From contig JAQQWL010000016.1 of the NCBI GenBank assembly GCA_038363925.1, positions 1,488,001 to 1,552,000 of the forward strand: 64,000 nt of DNA. Direction: 5' to 3'. The position numbers were made by a program, and so were the translations under genes. This document shows positions 47,801 to 58,560 of the stretch, in pieces. This DNA comes from Apiospora phragmitis (lineage: Eukaryota; Ascomycota; Sordariomycetes; Amphisphaeriales; Apiosporaceae). Under the pieces are notes generated by a model. That model saw nothing but the letters and a program-made list of their open reading frames with translations. It was not told where the DNA came from and made no database searches. The first letter of the stretch is position 1; every line of letters begins with the position of its first letter.

Positions 47801-50800
47801 TAAAAAGAGTTTTAAAATTATGTATAAATAATAAGAATTATTTATAAGTAAATACTTATTAAAACTTATTAAATAATAAATAAAATTAAATAAATATATA
47901 TTTTATTATATAAAACTTTTAGTGTTTTATAAAAAAATTTCGGTTATTAAATAAATATTGAAATAATACTTTAAATAATTATTAAAGCTTTAAACGATAC
48001 GGCTGGCCCCGACGGCTTAATACTTACCTTGCTCGTGTTTAAAATATACCTTTATATCGATAAGAACTTATTACCGTTACTAGAGATCTAGGCACGAGAA
48101 GAAGCTGTACGGAAAGTAATAAAGATATTCCGGAAAATACGTGCGGATATCGATATTTACCGAGCTTTAAATACCCGGAACGGAGCGGCTATTTATAATT
48201 TTTTAATACTCTCGCTTCGAAATAAAGTTTAATTTAACGAGAAAGAGAAAAATAAACCGGACTATATAACATAATAGTTATCGAAGACCGTATAATTCGG
48301 GTAAACACTTTAAACGGCCCGAAAGCCTTTCGAATAACTTAAATCAAGCCGTACTACCGGAAAAAAGCCGAAAAACTACACGACTAACCGGAATTATAAG
48401 TAGATTCGAACAGCCGGTAAATACCCTAGATACCGAACCGATAGCCGAGGAAATTACGATAGCTCCGGTACGCCGTAGCCGGGGATAACCTCGAAAATAT
48501 TTACTCCGAAACGCTTAAGCCGCCGTATTCCTTACTTAAAAAAAATAAGAAAATTACGACCTAATAATTAAATTTTAATAAAACGGGGTTATTATTTCGT
48601 TTAAATACTCGTTTAAGAGTCCGACGCGGAGGAGATTAATAATCTCGCCGCACGAAGAGTTTTCGAATTTATTTAATTCGATCCGAGTAAGCATACCGGC
48701 CGGAGATTTTCAAAATACGGCTCGTACGAGAGATTAAGGGTAAAACTATAAAGCTATACGAGAAATTTAAACTCATAATATGAGGCTATAGAGATATAGA
48801 AAAGGAGGCTATTTTAACTTAGTTATCGATAATTTAAAGGATAAACTAAAGACTTCCACTAGCCCTCGGACCGACCTTAATTTAAAACTTTAACGTATAA
48901 AGCGAGCTACGCGATATTATATAAATATATACTTAATCGTATAATAAATTAAACCGACTAATTTATACACGCTTATTAATAAAGTTAAAGACTTAATATC
49001 TCGAAGGGACGCTATTTTAAATCGTATTACCCTTATACGAATTTATAAAATTAAAATTTTATTAATTTAAAACGTATTATAATTATTATATATAAAATTT
49101 AAAAATAATAGTTTTAGTATATAACGCCTACTTATTATTTATTACGGAGAAACCGGACACTTTCGGCATTATAATAATATAAATTAAGCAAGCTGACGGT
49201 GTTACGGTTACCCCATGCAACGGCGACCCCTAAATTTAGATAGCCCCTAATAATACCACATATAAATCAGTATATAAACTAGTTAGCTTTTAATTTATAA
49301 TTAATTAAATAATACTATCATTTTCTTTTTTTTTCTCTCTTTTCGATAGGCCGTACACTTGACGAGTTAGTATTATAACGCGCGATTTAAAATATTATAA
49401 ATAGCTCGTTAATAAAATAAGCCGCCGAAAAGCATAATATCCCTAGAATAACTCTAAGGGCTCGGATTTACGGCCGTAAGATTATAAAATAACGGAATAA
49501 GTCCTTCTAAGCCTTAATAATAACGGAAGAGTTTTAGATCGTAACTTAGTATTTTGCGTAATATAATCTAGGCTGTTTACCGGCGTACGTTATTTTTTAA
49601 ATATTCGCTTAACGGAATTTTTAAGTTAACGGGATTAATATGATACTCGGTAAGCACTAGGTTAAAAGATTATTACTCGTTATTTATTTATCGGTATTAT
49701 TTTTTTTAAAAGGATAAATTTTTTAAGGTTTAATATAACTTCCGTAAAAAAAATTATCGAGTTTTTCGAGCGGCTTAATAATTCTATTTTAAAATCGATC
49801 CCTCCGGAGTTTCGGTTTAACGTTAACGAGATCGATAATTACTTTAATTATAAAATAAATATAATAATTATTAAATTTATTAAAATAAAAAAAATATTAA
49901 TTATAAACTCCTTTAACTAAAAATAGGCTTCTACGGTCGAATATAATAACACTTTAAGCCGAGCTTTGCCTCTTTTTATTATATTTAAAGGTTAATAGGT
50001 TTAATAGTAATAGTTTTCGGAGAGGAAGGACTCGTTAACGAATACTATAGAGGATTAAGTCTTTACGGTACCCCTTAAAGGCTGGATTAATAACGAGCTA
50101 GCCTTAATATAACTAAATAAGGTTTTTATTCTTTATATAAAGTTTAAAAATAAGGATTAATAACGGCTTATTATTTTAAATAATTACGCTAGCTACATAA
50201 GCGAGAATTTTATTATAACGTGCTTAAAATATAAGATATAACTTCTCTTTTTTTCGGCATACTCGTTATATTTATTATAAACTTTAAATTTTAATCCTTT
50301 TAATATATTAAAAAATACCTATTATTAAAAAATAACCTTATATTATATAAGGTTTAATAATATAAATATAAATAACAAATATTTCCTCCGGTATTATAAA
50401 TTAATTAAAAAGTTTATTTTTCGGCCGTATATAATAATTAACGGCTAAGCCGTAATTAATATATTCCCTCGTAATATTAATAAGCCCCTTAATAGTTAAA
50501 ACCGGAGGATAAAAAACTAAGTAAAAGCAAAATTATTTAAACCTCCTCTTAACGTTTTTGATAAATAATTCTCCTTTATAACGTTATTAATACTTATAAT
50601 TAGCCGCTAAATTAAAGAGTTAGCGGATACGTTTAGTAGTAATAATATTATTTTCGATAACGCGACGCGCCGGGTTTTATTCCGGAAATTTTAAAAGAGT
50701 TTAAATATTTTAAACGGTTAAATCGGCTAATTAAAGCACGAGAAATTAATTTTAAAAGGTAATCTAAAGAAAAAAAGAAGTAAAAAGAAAAAAGAGTAAT

Positions 50801-52360
50801 ACTTAACCCTAATTAGAAATTTACGCGTATATAAAATATTATAATAGTTAAAAAGGAAATAAATAACGTTATAACGGAACCCCAAGCTATTACTCTTTTA
50901 TTATTAATACCGAAAGCCGTTATAATTAAATCTAACTTTAAATTTAAAATTAAGAGTATTATAAAAGCGTTTCGAAACTAAAACGGTATTTTTAAAATTT
51001 TATATTAATTTTTAATTAAATTATTCGTATTATTATTATATAGTATTATTATTAGTTTTTAGGGTCGCTGTTACATGGGTTGACCGTAGCACCGTTAACT
51101 AGCTTAACGATACGTTTAGCTTCGCTATAGCCCCTTTTTTTTAAAAAAAAGAAGAAAAGCTAGTAGAGGAATAATTCTATATAAAGCTAAAGAATATTTT
51201 AACCAAAATATGTGAATTAAATTTAACGGAGGCAAGATTTAATTAAAATTACATAATATCCTTTTTAAATAAAAACGATAAATTAATTAATTAAAACTTA
51301 TGAATTCGAAAGCTATTAATAAAAACTAGTAATATCTCTTAATATATAAAAGGAGTATATCTAGCTTTTATTTCTTAATTAAAAGTAGCGTATAACTTAT
51401 TTATCGCCGTTTAAATATAAACTTTAAAAATAAAGATATTAAGAGCTTAAACGAGCGTATTAATTAATAAATTTAAAACTCGATACGCGGCTTATAATAT
51501 ATCCCGCTTAACCTTTATTAACGGCTCGTTTATAAATAACGAGGACTTAATTTTATTAAATTTAGAAATAAATTATACGAAGGATTAGTTTAAAATTTAA
51601 AATAATATTATTTATTAAAGCTTAACGAAATATAAAAAAGTTATATAAAACGTATTAATTAACGAATTATACGGCACGATTTCCGGTATAAATAAGGGTA
51701 TTATACTAAATATTACGTTTAAAAGAATTATACGAACCTTAAGATTCTAAAATATATTAATAACTTTTTATATAAATTCGAAATCTTTTCATAATTATTT
51801 AATTAAGCTAGGTATAATAAATAAAAAGAGGCTTATAATCGATATTATATCCCTTCGAGAGTTATATAAAAGAAAAGAGATCTTATAAATTTATTATATC
51901 GACAGCAAGGATAACCCGGTAGACGCCCTTACTAAAATATCCTTAAATAAAGCCCTCGAATAAATGGTTTTAATAAATAGCCTTACCGTACGTATAGAAG
52001 CGTATATCGAGAGGCTGGACTCGCATATCCCTAATAAGGTATAACGTATCACGATATATAACGGCACCTTTATTATTATTATTATTTTTAAACCGTTTTT
52101 TTTTAATTTATAACGAAAAGTAATATATATTAATATATAATAACTTCTTTTATTATTATTATTATTAAATAATTAAAATAATTAATTAAAAGGATTTATT
52201 ATTTAATAAAATTAATATTAAAAAGGTATAATATTACTTATACAGTTTAAATAGGCACCGAATACCGGATTAGCGTAACCTATTTATATAAAACCCTCGA
52301 GAAGGGAAAGCTAGTATTTAAAAAGGGGAATAGGTTAATTTTATTACTAAAATAAAAAAC
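44877..52360 (+). pseudogene. Copia B gag-pol remnant
   Basis: Plus-strand reading with stops. Integrase C-terminal part near 48240-48500; RNase H near 51600-51970 with NLKSFHNYLIKLGIINKKRL-like and DIISLRELYKRKEIL blocks, then IDSKDNPVDALTK, the conserved end of Ty1/copia polyproteins. Interrupted at 49187-51104. Confidence 0.82.
49187..51104 (+). mobile_element. 1.92-kb TA-flanked pogo/Fot-like element, copy 1
   Basis: Terminal inverted repeats of about 44 bp (AGCAAGCTGACGGTGTTACG at left; mirror at right, with CCCCATGCAACGGCGACCCC inside), TA on both sides (49185-49186, 51105-51106). Same family and size as 55563-57481 but opposite orientation. A transposase remnant on plus strand shows HNIPRITLRARIYGRKT (helix-turn-helix) near 49430-49480 and DDE-like blocks downstream. 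Copia A carries the empty site. Confidence 0.88.
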
Positions 52361-52578
52361 TGTTAATATTAGAATAACAAGAACTAAAGTTTTCTATATT
52401 ACTTTAAAAAGGGTGCTACGTACCTGCGCGTACGAACCCCTTTTCTATTTTATTAAAAGGGGTATACGATACCTTTCGTAACTAATACTAAAAATAAATA
52501 TAAATAATAAAATATAATAATATAACTTCGATTAAACTTAAAACCTACTTATATATACGTACGAAAGCTTATTTAATA
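52361..52578 (+). repeat. Copia B 3' LTR
   Basis: Begins TGTTAATATTAGAATAACAA after an A-rich stretch (possible polypurine tract AAATAAAAAAC) and ends CTTATTTAATA. Confidence 0.82.
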
Positions 52579-53463
52579 AGTATAAAATTAATTAAAACTA
52601 ATAATATAAAAGAGAATATAATTATTTACGATTTATTTAATTAAAAGATATTAAAAGACTTATAAATTTTATATATTATTATTATATTATCGCGGTTATT
52701 AAAGTTTAAGTTTAAAAACGTTATTAAATAAATTTAAAATCGTTACGTAACTCTCTCCTCGATTTAATTATATTATTAATAAGCGCTTTATTATAATAAT
52801 ATATATATAAATAATTTATTACGTTTAATAAGCCGTTACCGATAAACTTATATACTTAAACTAGTTATTTTATTATATAGAATATATAGATTTAACACTT
52901 TTTTCTTTTTAATTAAAAATCGAGGCTAAAATTCTAGACCTAGGCCATCCGCGTTTTCTATATATTCGTAGGGGACTAGTAACTAAATCGTTTAATAAAG
53001 GTATATAAATGCTAGTCGGTAAATAAGAGAGGTTTAACGGTATTAGCAGGTCGGTAAGTAGATATCGTGACGGCGGCGTTGATGATAAATCTGTTGAAAT
53101 AGTTAATTAAAAGAGCCGTTAAGAATAGATTAAAAGGAACGCGTTATTTATTACCTAAAATAGTATTTCGCGTTGAGAGTATTTTTTAACTTATTATCGT
53201 TAAACTGCGATGTTTAAGCCGGTTCTTCGACCCTTGTTAGTTTTAAGTAAAACACTAAAAAACTTCGTAAGATATGTTAATTAAAGGCTTTAAAATATGC
53301 TGGAAATCGGGGATATTTCGGCTCGATATCAACCGCAAATCAACTATATCAACCGGTTGGCAACCACTTGGATCGTTTGGTCGGTTTGCAGTACTTTCCA
53401 GCAAGCCGTGGTTGGTTGATCAATATAAGGGTGTTTATTAGTTGGTTAAAATATCGGTTGGAA
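52579..53463. other. Right remnant of the hAT element
   Basis: AT-rich for the first 650 bp with no readable motif (it should encode the N-terminal part of the minus-strand transposase), then normal composition with subterminal GGTTGG words. Confidence 0.5.
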
Positions 53464-53494
53464 TGGTTGGTTGAAAGGCAACACTGCCCCCAGA
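53464..53494 (-). repeat. Right hAT terminal inverted repeat and 8-bp duplication
   Basis: Mirror of 23763-23785 (22 of 23 matching) ending GGCAACACTG at 53486, followed by CCCCCAGA at 53487-53494, identical to 23755-23762. Confidence 0.92.
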
Positions 53495-54085
53495 GGTCCG
53501 TCCTCGCAGTTCTGGCAGAGTATCATTCTTCGCAGTTTGCGGTTTAGTGTAGAATGCAAGGGATACACCACTCTAATATACTATCATCCATTTCCCTCCC
53601 TACCCCTTCTTTTCGTTAGTAATGACTGAGTAAACCCATTTGCAAGCGAGGGGATTGGACCGAAGCGAGAGAATTAAGCCAGATCTTTGCGCAGAACAGC
53701 ATGTTCACAATATGAAGATGATACAATCTCCGCTGTGCCGCCAGCCTGCTGCCCGCCTACGACACGCAATGCGGAATGGCGCCCTCGTCCTTCGGTTATA
53801 GATTACCCGATGTGCTTTAGCCTAGACGGACGCTGGTCCGGAAGACTTCCCGAAGGCTCCACCGGGTGCCACTCCCGACCCCTGAAGATGGGCCGAGTTG
53901 CGACGGGTAGAGCAACGGCCATTCTGGGGAGGTGGCAGCTCTATAAAAGAAAACGCCGATCGTTGGATTATACAAAAATTTTTCCCGCGTTCTTTTTTTT
54001 TGGTTGAAGTAACGTCGCCAAGCCTGTCACTGTCGCAAGTTGATCACTTTCTCAGCGGGACGGAACCTACCAGAGCCCATCAAAG
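53495..54085 (+). promoter_or_regulatory. Upstream region of the tyrosinase gene
   Basis: Normal GC content returns exactly at the transposon end. A TATA box (TATAAAA, 53942-53948) lies 138 bp upstream of the ATG, followed by T-rich sequence (a run of 10 T near 53992). No other gene is seen. Confidence 0.55.
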
Positions 54086-55316
54086 ATGCAGTTCACCAAG
54101 CTAGCATCTTTGTTGACCCTGCTCGCCACCGGCAATGTGTTGGCAGCTCCCATCGACGCTAGGTCCAACGGCACGGCGGCTGTCCAAGCCCTGCAGGACA
54201 AGGTCGCCGCCATCCTTGAGACCAAGGGCAACACGAAGAAGGGCGTCGAGAACACCGCGAGAACCGGTTGTCCTGTCTCCAATGCCCGTGTGCGTCGCGA
54301 ATGGTTTGTGGAGCTCAATCCTTTTTAATTCATCTGTCTGTCTCCTTGCCCAAGACTGAGTGTCTCCGTGCAGGTCAGCTCTGTCGAAGCCGGAACGCAA
54401 GGAATACATCAAGGCCGTGCAGTGTCTGAGAGAGTTGCCGTCCAAGTCGGACCCTGAATTTGCTCCTGGTGCTCGCACTTGCTACGATGACTTCGTGACC
54501 GTGCACATTAACAACACCCGGACCATCCACGCCACTGGCAATTTCCTCACTTACCACCGCTACCTGGCGGCGTTGTACGAAGAAGCCTTGATCAACGAGT
54601 GCGGCTACAAGGGTGCCCAACCCGTAAGAAAACCCTTATCTGACCTCATGAGTATGTATATGACTGACATAGTGTGCTGTGTTATATAGTATTGGAACTG
54701 GCTCGCCTACCAGGATGACCTCCACAAGAGCCCCATGCTCGATGGAAGCGACACCAGCATGGGCGGTAACGGCGAGTACTTCGCCCACAACGGGTCCAAG
54801 ACCGCCATCGGCTGGTTCCAGCCCGGCAAGGGCGGCGGCTGCATCGCCAGCGGCCCCTTCAAGGGCGCCGTCGCCAACCTGGGCCCCGTCGCGCCGACCA
54901 TGAACGGCCTGCCCAAGTCGCCGTCCCCGCTGGCCTACAACCCGCGCTGTCTGCGCCGCGACTTCACCTCGCGCGCGCCCCAGACCTGGTTCACGGTCGA
55001 GAACTTCCTGAACCTCACCACGGGCGCGGCCTCGCACAGCATCGCCGCCTTCCAGACGGAGCTGCAGGGACGCTTCGGCGACGGCTTCCTGGGCATGCAC
55101 ACGGAGGGCCACCAGAGCCTGGGCGCCGACGCGGCCGACCTGTTCTCCAGCATCAACGACCCAGTATTATTTCTACATCACGCCATGCTTGATCGTGTCG
55201 ACTGGATGTGGCAGGCGCTGCACTCATGCCAGTCGCGCGCCATCGCGGGCACCCGCACCATGGGCAAAAGCCCGCCCAGCGACGACGCCCAGGTCTCCGA
55301 CGAGCTCCCCATTTGA
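54086..55316 (+). CDS. Secreted tyrosinase (copper phenol oxidase), probably cut short by a stop
   Basis: Exons 54086-54303, 54374-54623 and 54690-55316 with introns of 70 and 66 nt (phases 2 and 0) give 364 aa. Signal peptide MQFTKLASLLTLLATGNVLA. CuA histidines 117, 125 and 134 (VHINNTRTIHATGNFLTYHR) and CuB histidines 293, 297 and 320 (MHTEGH...NDPVLFLHH) are present, as is QPYWNW. The family oxidises phenols and catechols to quinones; this one would act outside the cell. The frame stops at TGA 55314-55316 after SDELPI. The same frame continues PLGEAKTIAQVMNTLDGDNL and CYIYM to TAG 55392-55394, which looks like the family's usual C-terminus. So either the gene lost 26 residues by a TGG or CGA to TGA change, or the stop is read through. 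Both copper sites are upstream of the stop. Confidence 0.9.
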
Positions 55317-55394
55317 CCCTTGGGTGAGGCCAAGACGATCGCGCAGGTTATGAATACCCTCGACGGTGATAACCTCTGTTATATTTACATGTAG
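55317..55394 (+). pseudogene. Orphaned C-terminal tail of the tyrosinase
   Basis: In-frame continuation after TGA 55314, 25 codons reading MNTLDGDNLCYIYM at its end before TAG. Kept apart because it is translated only if the stop is suppressed or is an error. Confidence 0.6.
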
Positions 55395-55562
55395 AATTAA
55401 ACTAAACCCTTACCATCCACCAACACTAGAAACTTATAGACATTAGACGTAAAGTAATACTGAATAATGTGTAATACGCGGTCCAACTTGTCATATCATT
55501 CCTTCCACTCTCTCATGTGCTGTCTGGGAGTTCATGATTACTCGTCCAGGGATTCTCTTATA

Positions 55563-57481
55563 AGCCAGCTAACGGTGCTACGGTCACCCCATGCAACGGC
55601 GACCCCAAAAACCAACAATAATACTATATAATAATAATACGAATAATTTAATTAAAAATTAATACAAAATCTTAAAAACACCGTTTCAGTCTCGAAATGC
55701 TTCTATAATATTTTTAATCTTAAATTTAAAGTTAGATTTAATTATAACGGCTTCCGGCGTTAATAATAAAAGAGTAATAACTTAGGGTTCCGGTGTAACG
55801 CTATTTATCTCCCTTTTAATTATTATAATATCTTATATACGCGTAAATTTCTAATTAGGGTTAAATATTACTCTTTTTTCTTTTTTTACCTCTTTTTTTC
55901 TTTAAATTACTTTTTAAAATTAACTTCTCGTGCTCTAATTAACCGATCTAGCCGTTTAAAATATCTAGACTTTTTTAAAGCTTCCGGAATAAAACCCGGC
56001 GCGTCGCGCTATCGAAAATAATATTATCACTATTAAACGTATCCGCTAACTCTTTAATCTAGCGGCTAGTCGTAAATATTAACAACGCTATAAAGGAGAA
56101 TTAATTATCGAAAACGTTAAGGGGGAGGCTCAAATAGTTCTGCCTTTACCTAATCTTCTATCCTCCGGTTCCGGTTATTAAAAAACTTATTAATATTACG
56201 AGGGAATATATTAATTACGGCTTAGCCGTTAATTATTATATACGACTAAAAAATAAACCTTCTAATTAACTCGTAACACCGGAAGAAATCTTTTTTACTT
56301 ATATTTATATTATTAAACCCTATATAATATAAAGTTATTTTTCGATAATAAATATTTTTTAATATATTAAAAAAATTAAAATCTAAAGGTTATAATAAAT
56401 ATAACGAGTATACTAAAAAGAAAAGAAATTATATCTTATACTTTAAACACGTTATAATAAAATCCTCGCTTACGTAACTAACGTAAATATTTAAAATAAT
56501 AAGCCGCTATTAATCCTCGTTTTTAAGCTTTATATAAAAAATAAAAACCTTATTTAACCACACTAGGGCTAGCTCCTTATTAATCCAGCCTTTAAGGGAT
56601 ACCGTAAAGACCCAATCCTCCATAGTATCCGTTAACGAGTCCTCCTACGAAAACCATTATTACTGGACCCATTAACCCTTAAATATAACAAAAAGAGGTA
56701 AAGCTCGGCTTAAAGCGTTATTATATTTAATCGCAGAAGCTTATTTTCAGTTAAAGGAATCTATAACTAATATTCTCTTTATTCTAATAAATTTAATAAC
56801 TATTATATTTATTTTATAACTAAACTAATTACCGATCTCGTTAACGTTAAACCGAAAATCCGGAGGGATTAATTCTAAAATAAAATTATTAAGCCGTTTA
56901 AAAAACTCGATAATTTTTTTTACGGAAGTTACGTTAAGCTTTAAAAAATCTATCCTTTTAAAAAAAGTAATACTAATAAATAAATAACGAGTAATAAATC
57001 TTTTAACTTAATATTTACCGAGTATTATATTAATCCCGTTAATTTAAAAAATCCGTTAAGCGAATATTTAAAAAATAACGTACGCTAATAAATAGCTTAA
57101 ATTATATTACGTAAAACATTAAATTATAATCTAAAACTTTTCCGCTATTATTAAGGCTTAGAAGGACTTATTCCGTTATTTTATAGTCTTACGGCCGTGA
57201 ATCCGAGCCCTTAGAATTATTCTAGAGACATTATGCTTTTCGGCGGCTTGTTTTATTAATAAGCCATTTATAACATCTTAAATCGCGCGTTGCAGTGCTG
57301 ACTCGTCAAGTTTACGGCCCATCGAAAAGAGGAAAAGAAAAGGAAAACGATAGTATTATTTAATTAACTATAAATCAAAAGCTGACTGGTTTATATACTG
57401 ATTTATATGTGGTGCTGTCAAGGGCTATCTAAATTTAGGGGTCGCCGTTGCATGGGGTGACCGTAGCACCGTCAGCTGGCT
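55563..57481 (-). mobile_element. 1.92-kb TA-flanked pogo/Fot-like element, copy 2
   Basis: Inverted repeats AGCCAGCTAACGGTGCTACG (55563) and mirror ending at 57481, about 44 bp long, with TA at 55561-55562 and 57482-57483. 1919 bp against 1918 bp for the copy at 49187-51104; opposite orientation. AT-rich inside with stops, while the terminal repeats stay GC-rich. Transposase remnant on minus strand (about 55650-57330). It lies 168 bp downstream of the tyrosinase's original end. Confidence 0.9.
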
Positions 57482-57483
57482 TA

Positions 57484-58560
57484 CCACAAGTATACCAGAA
57501 GAGCGCAAATGAAACCTGCGATAGAAGTATTGGATCTACTTAAAGTATTGACCAAGTAAGGACTCATGTGTGGTCATCAAATACCCTACTGGGATGCCTA
57601 AGAGTAATGTTGTTTCCTCGACAAACACATTTCTTCTAAGGTTGTTGGCCGACTATGGTTTCACTAGGGGTTTTCCAAGTCACTGGGGAGTAATGCTGTA
57701 CATTAAGCGCATGCATACACATATTGCATATATCCAATTATGCTTCGTCCCCCGATTAGCGATTATTCTATGCAGATTGGTTTCTTTCAGGATAACTAGT
57801 ACATGTGCTGATTCTATAAGAGTTGGTCCAAACGTAAGACCTGCCACATACATAACAACGTTCAGAGACCCGTTTCAGCACCATCTAGACCGCACCATAG
57901 TAGAGGGATATTGTAATTCCTTCATCGTTTCTGTTCTGGATGATCGCTACAAGGTCCGGAAGTCATCTGATCAACTGCGCCAAGGCCTCGCACACCTGCC
58001 GATGGATGAAGTCATCTGGGTGCACCAAAAGTCGATAGACAGACCAAAATTGATTCTCTTGGTTTTGAAACGATCCAATCGGCCTTGGAAAAGACCGATT
58101 TTTGACGTGTGTGCCGTCAGTGCGTTGGATGTTTAGCTACATATGCTGTAAGTGTTGCTGGGGAGAAAGACTGCGCTTGTCATCCAAACATCTCGGAAAC
58201 GCCTAGTTTGCATCGTGTTTGTACGCTTCAACGGGACTGGGCAAAACAAAGTAGCTTTCTGAGCCACTCTTGTTGGTCTTCTTCTCTGGTCCAAGTCAAA
58301 GGTTAGAGTTCGGCACCTTCTAGATATATAGAGCACCGCGGGCAGATTGATCTAGCCAAGCTACATGACTCAGAGTGTTGCGATGAAACCTGGGTTAACC
58401 CCTGTAAGCATGGGACCCTTTGTTTCATGCCCCTTTTCAGCCCTGCCTAGTCCCAACTCTATTTCACGACAGTCCAGGAAATCTTGCATAGTTCCACGAT
58501 GGTTTCGCTAGGCCTCTTCACTTAAGTGTGGATTCCTCTGAGCACCTATTACCCGACATC
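57484..58560. other. Intergenic with one open frame of doubtful meaning
   Basis: A 188-codon plus-strand frame (57570-58136) begins with GTG; an internal Met at 57594 would give 180 residues. It has no signal peptide, intron or motif I recognise, so I leave it as a possible but unsupported gene. The rest, up to the peptidase pseudogene, shows nothing. Confidence 0.35.

Larger units (their letters stand above)
44662..52578 (+). mobile_element. Copia retrotransposon B, plus orientation, with nested TA element
   Basis: LTRs 44662-44876 and 52361-52578 in the same direction, 5' leader matching copia A in reverse, and a gag-pol remnant between. Without the insert at 49187-51104 it is about 6.0 kb. 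RNase H end is readable near 51600-51970. Confidence 0.86.
23763..53486. mobile_element. 29.7-kb hAT-superfamily element expanded by nested insertions
   Basis: Ends are inverted repeats of 23 bp with one mismatch: CAGTGTTGCCGTTCAACCAA... at 23763-23785 and the mirror image at 53464-53486. Each is flanked by the same 8-bp duplication CCCCCAGA, the duplication length typical of hAT elements. Inside both ends are many GGTTGG/CCAACC words, like hAT subterminal transposase sites. A decayed hAT dimerisation domain lies on the minus strand at about 23990-24380. Subtracting the nested copia, pogo, gypsy and TA elements leaves about 2.6 kb (23763-24906, 40423-40895, 44591-44661, 52579-53486), a normal hAT size. 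The whole block is AT-rich with nearly no CpA or TpG, and contains no long open frames. Confidence 0.9.

Noticed and set aside
23763..53486. Starship-type giant element or centromere
   Set aside because: No tyrosine-recombinase captain gene or cargo genes are visible, and the 8-bp duplication, TIRs and hAT domain explain the borders. The AT richness is explained by RIP of identified elements rather than centromeric sequence.
54101..55156. Minus-strand frames over the tyrosinase exons
   Set aside because: Shadows of a GC-rich coding strand; the plus-strand protein has all copper-ligand motifs.
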